A program made the position numbers and the translations under genes. The notes beneath the pieces were generated by a model. That model ran no database searches. It worked only from the letters and a program-made list of their open reading frames with translations, and was not told the DNA's origin. A stretch of DNA of 64,000 nt from Henckelia pumila (lineage: Eukaryota; Streptophyta; Magnoliopsida; Lamiales; Gesneriaceae): NCBI RefSeq assembly GCF_033568475.1, contig NC_133122.1:182609449-182673448 (forward strand), given 5' to 3'. Positions 44,321 through 54,795 of the stretch are shown here, in pieces; the stretch's first letter is position 1, and each line of letters opens with the position of its first letter.

Positions 44321-45825
44321 TGTAGTAACCCAGAATCTATTTTAAGATAATAATATTTTAAACATGATTAAGGGTTAGTAATTAACCAATTTCGGGGTTT
44401 AATCGGACTTTAGAATTAAGAATCTGGCTTCCAAAGTTTTGGCCAGTTCGGACGGTCCGAGGAGGACTTCGGACAATCCGAACTCAGCAAGCTGGGGGCT
44501 CCGAAGAAGGGCATGTTGACTTCGGAGTTAAGACATGTTCGGACGGTCCGAACTAGGATCGGACGTCCTGAACTTCCTCATGCCAAGCACGCAGGATTAC
44601 TCAGCCATGGATTTTGACAAGTGTCGGATTTAGAACACTTCGGACGGCCCGAAGTGGCGATCAGACGGTCCGAACTCAACATGTTCTGCATGCAGATAGT
44701 GAGTTGGATCGGACGATCCGAACTCGAGTTCGGAGGGTCCGAACTTGACCGGAAAATTTTCCTATAAATAGGGCTCATTCGATTTCATTTTGAATTACGA
44801 ATTCCGAGTTTCCTTCTTTAGTTATATAGTGTGAGATATACACTTGAGGGCCCTATCGGTTATAATAGAGGTTCTGGAATAACCAAGGTGTGATTATAGT
44901 CATCCGGGACTAGCGACTCCAAAGGACTTTCTACGGACGAAGGTATGGTCCGGGAATCTGTTTAAGTTTTGGGAGTATTTATTAACTTAGTTAAGGCTTA
45001 TAGAACTTGTGTAGTGATACAGTGAACTTTTGAATATAGGCTTGAAACCTAGGATCCTATTAGACTCGAACTAACCTAGAGGTATGTACACATTGACTGA
45101 GATTGCCAGCGAATATACATGTTTATATGTTGAATTTATTTGGGATTATTATGTGGCATGATGTATGTTTTATCACATTCTATATTCATATATCATGTGC
45201 ACATACACGTTAAGCCTATACCTTGTTAAACCTGATTATAGAGCCGCTCAACTCTATATTAGATAGTCTGTCCCTAAGAGTACCGCGACGGCGGGGACAT
45301 GTATTTTTGACTACTCTGGTGTACTAGACGAGTGTAGTTACACCCAGAGGTTGATCCGTGCGGTGGCAGCACTAATGTGGCGCCAATACTGAGCATGACT
45401 TTTCAGATGACCCTTTACCAGTCATCATGTTGCATGCATCATATACATATGTTTACTCATGTTTATGTACTGGGCGTTAGCGCTCACGTCCTAGTTATTA
45501 TCTTGAACACCCTATTCTACGGGGCAAGTCGCAGGATGGACGGAGCCGGTAGCTTGAGGCAGGATTAGGGAGCCGGAGCTTTTCAGGGGATTTTATACAT
45601 CAGGATTTGTTTAGCTGTATAAATGTTTTAGACAGTTTCTTTTTAAGATTTTAGATATGGTTGTATCACTACAGTATTAAGCCTGGTTATGTTTTTCTAA
45701 GCTGATATGTAAATTATGGATTATATTTTCTGCACGTTTTACTCTGTTAAGCATTCTTGCTTTATTAAGTTTAATGCATGCTATTAATTACCAGTTAGTA
45801 GGTGATTCAATGCAGGGTCACTTCA
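44321..45825 (+). repeat. 3' LTR of the truncated chromovirus, with eight palindromic words upstream of its TATA box
   Basis: 1505 bp, preceded by the polypurine tract AAAGGTGGGGAGAA. It starts TGTAGTAACCC and ends GGGTCACTTCA. A TATA box TATAAATA is at 44763-44770. Between 44446 and 44744 eight copies of a 17-bp word of the type GTTCGGACGGTCCGAAC occur, one of them an exact odd palindrome (44537-44553). Related in sequence to the LTR at 26542. Confidence 0.92.
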
Positions 45826-46325
45826 GGTCGAGCATAACTGCTCAAATCAAAACTACTGCGAAGCAGTCAGAGACAAAAGTTGTTCCTAACACAAATATTC
45901 AAACGCAATTTCAGCTAATGAAGATCAATCAACTGAACTAGCAATAATGATCAAGATACATCAAAAGGGAAATGTCGTACTACACAAAAGAAAAGATAAA
46001 TCAGTAGCATTTTCAAGGAATATCAAAGCATATCAATCTCAGAGATTTGCTACAAAAGATCTACTCCTGAAAAATCTTGAAAAACATCAAAATAGAATAA
46101 AGATGCTAGTAGACTGTGCCAATATAAAAAAGAGGGAAATAACAATAAAGACCAAGTTACATGGAAAGAGAAAAAGACGTAATTAAGGTACAAAAGAAAA
46201 GCCGTCAAGAAAAGAATTGATGAAAACTATGACGATTAACAGTAAATGAAAGTTTCTGAAAGTACATCAAAAAGAAAAAAGAGAGAAACACTAGTTGATT
46301 ATGACAATATCAAAAAGAGAAAAAT
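45826..46325 (+). other. Non-coding stretch ahead of a copia LTR
   Basis: A-rich, with a 79-codon frame (45947-46186) dominated by Lys/Arg/Asn that resembles no family I know. The last bases (AAAAAGAGAAAAA) look like a degenerate polypurine tract in front of the LTR at 46326. It may therefore be the 3' untranslated part of a copia element, otherwise deleted. Confidence 0.4.
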
Positions 46326-47275
46326 TGTTGGAACCATAGAATTTTGATATTGACATTAATCCAATCTACATTAGAGATCAACTGATCCCTCGGAGAGACA
46401 AGCACAAAAATATATAAACTGATCAAAACCCTCAGGGCAAGTGAAGAGATCAATTGAGTTGACCATTGACTAGAGACAAGAAGATTAACTGAACTTATCT
46501 GAGCAGTTGAGCAGAGATCAACTGAAGAATGAGAACACCGCGATTCAGTTGAGCGGAGCTAAACTGAATCGATTGAGCTCATCTCAACTAAAGTCTAAAC
46601 TGACAGATTCTAAGCAAGCAAATCCAAACCAACGGATATCTCATGGATAAACTTTTCCATACAGACCAAGCGTAGAAAGAAGAACACTCACAGTGTGCCT
46701 TCGTGTCAAGGAATGTCTGCGGAAAGACAAGCCAACGACATTAATTTGAATTCGAAAAACTCGTTGTCTGTCGAAGTATAAATACTCAACTTTGGGACAT
46801 TTCAAAGCACCGACATCTTGAAAAAGCACTCTCAAATATACTCTCTCTATCAGAGGTAGACTGAACATATTCAGTCTATCCATACACAATCAGTCGAGAA
46901 AAGAAAAGATTACTGAAATTCATATTCAAGCAAGTCGAAGAACACAAGCACGAGTCTGTGATTAGAAGATCAATCAAGTGCTAAGTGTTGTGTTGTAATC
47001 AGTGTTGTGATCAGTTGAGGTGCTGCAAACCTCGTTGTAACAAAAAGCAATCGTGAAGTGTCTTCTTGAAGTATTTCTAGGAGTTCTGGGATAGGAAGTG
47101 TGTGTAAGTCCTAGTCTTGGAGTGGGCTGTTGCAAGTCGATTGTAACAGTAAAAGTCTTCTAGAGTGAATCTTTCCGAAGTGGAATAAAGGGTGACGTAG
47201 GAGTTGTTGAAATCTCCGAACATCCATAAACAACCATTGTTTATGAAATCTCCGAACATCCATATTACTCCTATT
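46326..47275 (+). repeat. Ty1/copia-type LTR, right end decayed
   Basis: It starts TGTTGGAACCATAG. A TATA box TATAAATA is at 46777-46784, followed by a transcript-like stretch and GACGTAGGAGTTGTTG near 47194, a phrase common in the last part of plant copia LTRs. Upstream of the TATA box the words CAGTTGA and TCAACTG recur in facing pairs (46504-46510 with 46518-46524; GATTCAGTT / AACTGAATC at 46542-46570). No matching second LTR is present. Confidence 0.6.
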
Positions 47276-48417
47276 TGAATATAAATCTAATTAATATAAA
47301 AATATTGTATAAGCACACAATACGTACATCAAATACACTAATATATATAATTCAGCATTATATTTTACAGTATAAATAAATGAATAAGTATCCTTTTACA
47401 CCAACATTATAAACTAGACATACCCCAAAATTCATATCCAAATATTTAAAATTATATTTTCTCCTTTTTTTTTTCGTGGTTATTTTGAATTATTCTACAC
47501 AATTCCTAATATATATATATATATATTTGGTAGTCCAACCAATGCCGTAGAATCGTGCTGTAACAGCTATATCATTTTCTTTATTTTTTTATTAAAAAAA
47601 TAGCTTCAAAATATTTATTTATATATACTGTATATAAATCGTGAGACACCTATACTAACCGATTGATCTTCAAAGTGACAACATTAAAATACATATTCAT
47701 CCTTAAAAAGTACTCATTGATTTCTATTGATAAATGAAAAAATCGATATCAAAATTACACTCTCGATCTATTATCTGATAGAATCAATTATTATCTCCAA
47801 TTTAAATGTTAAAAAGAACCACTTATTAACTTATTTCCACTCGATATATTCTTTTTATTTTAACCTTTTTCAAATTTTTATTTATATTTTTTTAATTATA
47901 TTGCACATGTATCGCGTGTGCATTAATAATTAGTTCTAATAAAGTATGTGGCACTACTTTACTTTTGATCTTTTGCGTGATTAAAAATGCTTGCTTCATT
48001 CTTCAATTATTTGCACACTTTTTCGCTTATAATGAGAATAGAGTGGACATTCATTCATTCACGCATTAATCAATCAATTTGAAGATCGTGGAATTATATA
48101 TCTCACGTTTACATTATGGGCACAAATTGATAAATGCGAAATTGTTCGATAATTAACTCAAACAAAAAATTACTCATAATTTTCATGTCTATGTATATCA
48201 TTCCTTACAAAGTTTACTTTTTATAAGTTTTATTATTTGATAAATGCGAAATTGTTCAATAATTAACTCAAACAAAAAATTACTCATACTTTTCATGTCT
48301 ATGTATATCATCTCTTACAAAGTTTACTTTTTATAAGTTTTATTATGTAATATGTTAATATAAATTTTATTTTATATTGAACGTCTCTAACGACTTACAT
48401 GCTCACCGACGTAATCG

Positions 48418-48418
<1 letters not shown>

Positions 48419-48468
<50 letters not shown>
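48419..48468. repeat. (TA)n microsatellite, copy B
   Basis: About 25 TA units at the position equivalent to 38303-38353. Confidence 0.95.
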
Positions 48469-48471
<3 letters not shown>

Positions 48472-48744
48472 ATTAATCTATAAAAAATATTTCTCATCTG
48501 TATATAATATAATGTCATACTTTTGATAAAGATCGGGTCAATATTGTGAGCGTTGACTTCTGACCTTAGCTGGTTGAACAAGGAAAAGAATTGCAAATTA
48601 AATTTTGTTTCCTTCAACATCTTAATTAATTACGCATGTTTCGAGTTTTTAATCATGGTTATCTGATAATAATCCTTAAATCTAGATGAAAAATTTTAAT
48701 TGTGAATTCTTCAATGTAAACTAGATCACTGAGATACCGTTGAT

Positions 48745-49110
48745 ACATTGGATAAAAGTGAGATGATCCACAAATTTTTACTCATCTCATGTTTCTTTAA
48801 TTTTTTTATTAACTCATTGTCATCTCATCTCATGCCCGGTATAACATTAGATGTGGGCTTGATGAAAAATCTTTTCCAACCAATGGTATTAGTGGATGAT
48901 GAATGTCATATATATGAAATTGACAAGGACAATTAAGATATTCTATAATAATAAACACAATAACCCTACAAAATTAAAAACATACAAAACAACATATTAC
49001 TCATATCTATATATTACTTATCTATATTTCATCATGTTTTTATCACACCTCTATTCATCTCACATACATCTCATTCATGATATCAAACGGTGTTTGAGAG
49101 TATCGATCAA
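48745..49110. other. Insertion specific to duplicate copy B, nature unknown
   Basis: Rich in CATCTCAT / ATGAGATG words (for example GTGAGATGATCC near 48759, CATCTCATCTCATGCCC near 48820, CACATACATCTCATTC near 49060), suggesting an inverted-repeat MITE. I could not define ends or a target duplication. No ORF of note. Confidence 0.4.
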
Positions 49111-49170
49111 AACAAAAGCAAAAATTTATAATCCAAATTGAATAATATATTATCAAACAACAACAATATG

Positions 49171-49835
49171 TTTTTCGGTTTTTCGGCCGGTTTCGGTTTT
49201 AAAATGTATGAAAACCGGTTTTCCGGTTCGGTTTTCGATTTTATGCCCCGAAAAAACCGAACCGGCCGATTTTTGATCAAAATAAGAATTTTATGGATAT
49301 TGATCATTGGGCCTTACAAATGAGCTTTTTTTTTTTATCACTTCTATATTTTTTTCTTACAAGATGTAAACCTATTTTAATTAAATATGATTTTATGGAA
49401 CTTAAAGTCGCTTTATTGTTTTAATTGAAGTCCATATTGTAAATTCTAATGGAATAATTTATGTTTTATTGTTATTAGTTCTCTATTATGTATTACATGG
49501 ATCAAGTGAGATATCATTTTAGTTCTTAAATTTTTTTTAGTATTAACCTTTTTATATTTTGGTTTTTCATTTTAGTTTTAAATCCATAATTATTTTAAAC
49601 AATTCATAATTTTCTTTGTCCCTAAACTAATATTTGCAGTCATGCAAAATAAATTTAATTCATTACATAAACCGTATAAAACCGACCAAAAAAATCGAAC
49701 CGTATCACAAAAAAAACCGGACCAAACCGTAATAAAATGGTTCGGTTTCGGACCAAATATTTTGAAAATCGAAACCGAAAAAACCGAACCGTAATAGAGT
49801 AAAACCGAACCAAACCGACCGATGCCCACCCATAG
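49171..49835 (-). mobile_element. hAT-like non-autonomous element, one end degenerate
   Basis: On the minus strand it begins CTATGGGTGGGCATCGG followed by many GGTTCGGTTTT-type words, and the other side (49171-49270) again has CGGTTTTCCGGTTCGG-type words. 'TAGGGGTGGGCA' starts are common in plant hAT-derived repeats. The left terminus lacks the expected complement. The empty site is seen in copy A (near 39550-39590), confirming an insertion of this size. Confidence 0.6.
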
Positions 49836-50067
49836 TTACACGTACATATGTGAAGCTGAAAAGAAAAGGAGTAAAATGGAAAACTCATTTATGTGGACCA
49901 AAATGCAATTTCACATAGTTGACATTTTGGACTTCAACTAGACAAGATGATATCTATAGAGATAATTATGATTGGCTGGCAAACCAAACATTAATTAGTC
50001 AAAGCCAAGTATGACACTCCACTTCATATGGTACGTACGTCCAGTACTTTCTTAATTTATTTATGCC

Positions 50068-50075
50068 TATAAATA
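50068..50075 (+). promoter_or_regulatory. TATA box of the second TAXI/EDGP-like gene
   Basis: TATAAATA in the context GCCTATAAATATGTGGAAAT, 54 bp upstream of the ATG at 50130. Upstream DNA lacks the MITE that separates this box from distal promoter sequence in copy A. Confidence 0.8.
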
Positions 50076-50129
50076 TGTGGAAATCAATGGAGTTTCCGCA
50101 TAAATCAATCCTCCAAGATATTATTCAAA

Positions 50130-51422
50130 ATGTGGCCTTCAATTTTATCTGTTTTGATTTGCTCCTTGTTCGTTTCATCTTCACTCACAAATGGCGCAAC
50201 CCCTCCAAAACCCCGAGCTTTCGTTTTCCCCATCAAGAAAGATGCCACCACAAACCAATACTACACCACTTTTCAAATTGGTGCCAATTTCACAACTTTC
50301 AATACGGTCATTGATCTTGGTGCCAAATTTGCATGGTTCTACTCTGCGGACTATTTCGAATCCGCTTCCGGCTACCGCCCCGTCCTTTGCGGCACGAAAC
50401 AATGCAAGCTCGCCGACGGGATCGGATGCGTCTTCTGTTTCTTGTCACCCCCGGTTCCCGGATGCACCAACAACACGTGCTCCGATTACGCCCTCAACCC
50501 GTTTTCGGGCACGCAGGGATACAGCGGACTGGGACAGGACACCCTGCACGTGCTTTCGACGAGCGGGGATCGGTATGATTTGAAAGATTTCCCCTTTCAG
50601 TTTACATTCCCTGTCCTGAGGGAGGAATTGGCTAGCCAGACGGCGGGATTGGTCGGACTGGGCAGGACTCGGATTTCACTGCAGGCACAGATTGCATCGG
50701 CTTTCGGAGTTCGTCAGCAGTTTGCACTCTGCATTCCTTCTACTGGAAACGAAGGGAAATTGATCGTGGGACAGGGGAATTACAAAAGCCCGTTTCAAGA
50801 AATATCCAAGAAACTCACTACAACATCCCTGATAAGGAATCCCGTCAGCACTGATATGAACGAGCGGATTGGGAACTTATCGGTTGAATATTTCATAAAC
50901 GTGAAATCCATCAAAGTTGGAAACAAGGCTCTTTCACTCAACAACACTTTGCTATCGATCAACAAGAGAACAGGCACCGGCGGCACGAATCTCCGAACCG
51001 TGAGACACTACACCATTCTCCACAGGTCAATATACAGAGCCTTGGTTAACGAATTTGTGGCAGCTGCTGCGTCGAAAAACATAAAGAGGGTTCCTTCAGT
51101 ATCGCCTTTCGGGGCTTGTTTTGATTCGAAAACGATCGGAAACACCAATACAGGGCCTGATGTCCCGAATATCGACTTTGTGCTGGATACTACTAGTGTT
51201 TTTTGGAGATTCTTGGGATCAAATTCAATGGTTAAAGTAAACAAAGACGTTACGTGCCTCGCGTTTTTGGATGGAGGGGTGGATGCATTTACTTCTATAG
51301 TTGTGGGAGGATACCAAATGCAGGATTATCTTCTTGAATTCGACGTTGCTTCGTCGAAGCTGAGGTTCAGTTCTTCCCTGCTGGCGCTTGGTACAAGCTG
51401 TTCCCAGTTCGGGGCTACCTAG
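50130..51422 (+). CDS. Secreted TAXI/EDGP/basic 7S globulin-like protein (pepsin fold, probably no protease activity), copy B
   Basis: Single exon, 430 aa. Signal peptide about 1-22 (MWPSILSVLICSLFVSSSLTNG). The residues after it (PPKPRAFVFPIKKD) include two codons absent from copy A. First catalytic site D62-L-G-A, second site GGTNLRTV, so active-site motifs are lost as in copy A. The Cys pattern is the same (CGTKQCK ... GCVFC ... PGCTNNTCSDYALNPFSG). Against copy A the first 110 or so residues differ at about fifteen positions, whereas the rest differs at only a handful (for example TF for SD near residue 155 and P for A in KRVPSVSP). The start has a single candidate ATG. Function as apoplastic glycanase inhibitor or hormone/peptide binder is inference from the family. 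Confidence 0.92.
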   Translation: MWPSILSVLICSLFVSSSLTNGATPPKPRAFVFPIKKDATTNQYYTTFQIGANFTTFNTVIDLGAKFAWFYSADYFESASGYRPVLCGTKQCKLADGIGCVFCFLSPPVPGCTNNTCSDYALNPFSGTQGYSGLGQDTLHVLSTSGDRYDLKDFPFQFTFPVLREELASQTAGLVGLGRTRISLQAQIASAFGVRQQFALCIPSTGNEGKLIVGQGNYKSPFQEISKKLTTTSLIRNPVSTDMNERIGNLSVEYFINVKSIKVGNKALSLNNTLLSINKRTGTGGTNLRTVRHYTILHRSIYRALVNEFVAAAASKNIKRVPSVSPFGACFDSKTIGNTNTGPDVPNIDFVLDTTSVFWRFLGSNSMVKVNKDVTCLAFLDGGVDAFTSIVVGGYQMQDYLLEFDVASSKLRFSSSLLALGTSCSQFGAT

Positions 51423-51920
51423 ATTGGATGGATGGATGGATCTGTTACTTCCAATGGATAAAAATATATTGACGTTAAGCTCCCTTTTTTTAAAAAAAAT
51501 AAAATTATAAGTTCTTGTAAAACTAAGGAATAAATGGTGTTTCCTGTTTGATTTATGTGTGCATTTCTTGACGGGATTCATGAGTGTAATTTAAGGGATT
51601 TGATGGTTGAAATATATGAAAATGAATAAATTGAGTTTGCTGTTATTTATCTGTTTCTTGTCTTTCTACTACACTTTCTTTCGAGCAACGAATTATATAT
51701 GGATATAGTCAAATTATATACTATAATTATTTATTTTGAATCTATTGGTGTAATCTCTTCGATGCTTGATTAATAGAACAATTTTATGCTACTCGTCAAT
51801 TATTTAAATGAGATGCAACCAAGAATATTGTTGACCAATGACAATTAAAGGTAGTTTAATTTACTCATTTAAAAGGAAAAATTCAAATTTATTTATTTTC
51901 TAAAGCATAAAAATGTGTTC

Positions 51921-52456
51921 TTACAAAACACGACATAATATAAGGAGAGGTGATAGTCATTTTCTCAAGCATTTTCAAATACGGCCTTAAGATACATAAT
52001 ATAATGATAGGTGAGATGAGTACTTTTTTAGTTTGAGTTAAATCAAGATAATGGGATAAAAAAATTACATCAAGTAAAAGAAATTAAAAATAATTGATTA
52101 ATAATAATTAAAACGAACTCGTATATTTTTATATGATAAAATTTTAGTAAACACTTGATAGAGTATGATAATCAATTAATCCAACTCTAGTCAAACTAAG
52201 TAAACCATAAAGCAACCTTAATCTTTTTCAATAAATTAAAAGGGTCACGATATCAAAATAAAAATAATGAGAGTAGGTTTCCTACTTTCCTATGAGACGT
52301 ATCACGGATATTTTCCATGAAACAGGTTGTTAAATAAAAAATTGTCGTAGTTTTGGTAATATCAAGAACTGACAAGTAATTGAGCTGGTGTAAATCAAGC
52401 TGACATAAGAAACTAATTAAGTTGGTCGCAAAAATCGAATGATAAAAGGAACCTCT
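51921..52456. other. AT-rich intergenic DNA before the copia element
   Basis: No recognisable feature. The last five bases (CCTCT, 52452-52456) would be the target duplicate of the copia element, but the other side is lost. Confidence 0.45.
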
Positions 52457-53720
52457 TGTTGGAGATTTCCATAAAAATGGAAGATCCCATATTGAGAATG
52501 ATAGATGGTATATGAAGGAACCTAACTAGGGATGGCAATTTTTTCCAAACCCGATTGAGAATCCGATACCCGACCCGAATGGAGGAGGGTATGGAGGTGT
52601 TTTTTGGACCCGATTAAATAAATGGTTAAATGGGTATGGGGATCTCGTATATGGGTATGGAGGCGGATGTAGTGAATTAGTGATATCCTACCCATACCCG
52701 AACCGATACCCGATTAAATATAATATAAATATAAATTAATATTTATTTAAATATTAATTTATATTAAAGAAATGCTGATTTAATTTTTTTGTTGAATTGT
52801 GTTAGTTGGATTTAACAATGAAAATTATTAATATAAATTTAACGCTATTATGTAGGATAATAATGTTGAGATAAATTATTTACAATATTTTGTTATTTCT
52901 TATAATTCTTAGGTTATTAGGTTATTGATTTTTTTTATCTTTATTTTTTTATCTTATTTTTTTCTTATAAATTTGATATAAAATCTGATAAATAAGCATA
53001 TTTTTATCAAAATAATTCAAATTTGAACAAATGTATTTGTATGGGATAGATAGATAAATGGGGGATGGATAGGGTATGGATATCCGATACTCCGACGGAT
53101 ATGGGGATGGGGATGAAATTGAATACCCGACGGGTATGGGTATATGGGTATGTGGATAGATTTAATAAATGGATATGGGGGATGTATACGTGATATCCTA
53201 CCCATACCCGACCCATTGCGATTCTAAACCTAAAGGAACCAAGGAATCAAAGTGAGATGAGAACTAGACTGAAGGAACCAGAAACTCGGTGCACCATAAT
53301 GTGAAGTTACTCCAGGTCTGTAACGAACAGAGACGTCTGTTCATGGCATCCCTTCGTGGTTTTGGCGGTTTTTGATGATTCAAACGAATGGAAATCATCA
53401 GAAAGACGTGTCTTATCATAGAAAATTATTCGGTCATTATAAATACTAGATCAATCATCATTTTAACATATCTGAACACAATCAATTGAGTGTGAGAAAA
53501 TTCTGCACACTGATTCCTCGACCTTTTCAATAGAAAATATTTTTGATAAAAATATTTGTGATTTGGATATTGTTATACTGCAAATACAATATAAAAACGT
53601 TCGATTATCAAGTTAAAAGACATCCAAGGTATTCGTGGTTGTTTTCAAATGTTCACTTTGGAAACAACATTCTTAGGAATCCATTGTATCATGGAGAAAC
53701 ATTTGTTTAGTCCGAATGTA
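52457..53720 (+). repeat. 5' LTR of the copia element (inner end approximate)
   Basis: It matches the 3' LTR over all bases available there (about 240). A TATA box (CATTATAAATACTAG) lies near 53435. It has no clear CA end plus primer site, so the inner boundary is an estimate from where gag-leading sequence begins. Confidence 0.65.
52527..53226. mobile_element. hAT-type MITE in the copia 5' LTR
   Basis: 700 bp, starting TAGGGATGGCAAT and ending GCGATTCTA (complement TAGAATCGCAATGGG), flanked by the 8-bp duplication AACCTAAC (52519-52526) / AACCTAAA (53227-53234), one mismatch. Subterminal words of the type GGGTATGGGTAGG / CCCATACCCG repeat on both sides. Same end sequence as the element at 25688 but a different body, so a sister family. 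Confidence 0.88.
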
Positions 53721-53967
53721 TCACCGTGGTGGGAGAAAATAGTTTCTTAAGGAAAGCGAGTGTACGCTCCTTGGATTAGCGCTTCTGATTTTGTAACTGG
53801 AGATTCGTGTTGTTCCTTGACATCACCACTATACAAGGAAGGTTCCCTGACAACAATAAAATACAAGGAAGATTCATGGGCAGAAGTTGAATCAAAGAAA
53901 CCATTTTCCAACAACAATCTTAAGAAACTATCTTGTGTAATCGATGACTTCTCAAGGAAATTAGCTT

Positions 53968-54790
53968 CGTAACTTTGTTGCGGATTTTGTCAAGTTGGAA
54001 AGGTTTGATAGTGCAAACTTTCGGCATTGGCAAAATAAGGTGCATTTTCTACTCACTTCGTTAAATGTGGTGTATGTTCTTACCACACCAAAACCGGTGG
54101 AGGCGGAAAATGAAACCATGGCAGAAACAAGGGCGAGACAAAAGTGGGACCAAGATGAATATGTATGCAAGGGTCAAATTTGCAACGCAATGTCCGATTC
54201 TTTGTTCGACCAATACTACAACAAAGAAACCGCAAAGGAAATTTGGGACTCACTTGAAGCTAAGTATCAATCAAAAGACATTACAAGTAAGAGATTTGTG
54301 GTTTCCAAGTTTTTCCAATATCGCATGATCGAAACTAGGAAAGTTATTGAGCAATTCCATGAAGTCATACACATTTATAATCAATTTTCTCAACATGGAA
54401 TGCATATGGATGAATCTATTTTGTGTCTTCGGTTATTGACAAACTTCTTAATTCTTGAAAATATTATAAGAATAATCTCAAGCACAAAAAGGAGAACATA
54501 TCTCTTGAGGAATTGGGTATCCATCTTCGTATTGAGGAATATTTTTGTGCTAACAATTCAGAGGAACAATCCTCTAAGGTGCTTATGGTGAAGGAAGTTA
54601 AGAATCCGAGGAAAAATGACAAGGGGAACTCCTCTAAAACTAGAAAGAGGAAAGATGACAAAAACTATAACTCCAGGAACCAGAAAAGAAAGGGCAGTTG
54701 TCATTTTTGTGGTAAACCAGGGCACTTAATTCAAAAGAGAATGTCGGCTCCTGATGAAACAAAAACAGGTTGGAAGACCTAATATTGTGG
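53968..54790 (+). pseudogene. gag of the copia element
   Basis: Copia-type gag (UBN2-like): KLERFDSANFRHWQNKVHF, YVLTTPKPVEAENETMAE, IWDSLEAKYQSKDITSKRFVVSKF. A frameshift near 54465 moves the end (IHLRIEEYFCANNSEEQ) to another frame. A zinc knuckle CHFCGKPGHLIQKRM follows, in which the last Cys is missing. The solo LTR interrupts right after. Confidence 0.85.
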
Positions 54791-54795
54791 CTATG

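Larger units (their letters stand above)
47300..51920. repeat. Duplicated genomic block, copy B
   Basis: Aligned in order with 37590-42075 (see that entry for anchors). Copy B alone holds an internal 110-bp direct duplication (near 48125-48235 and 48240-48345), an unexplained insertion between about 48745 and 49110, and a hAT-like repeat (49171-49835). It lacks both MITEs of copy A. Confidence 0.85.

Noticed and set aside
45947-46186. Lysine-rich 79-codon gene
   Set aside because: A-rich composition alone produces it; it lies in the presumed 3' part of a copia element and matches no family.
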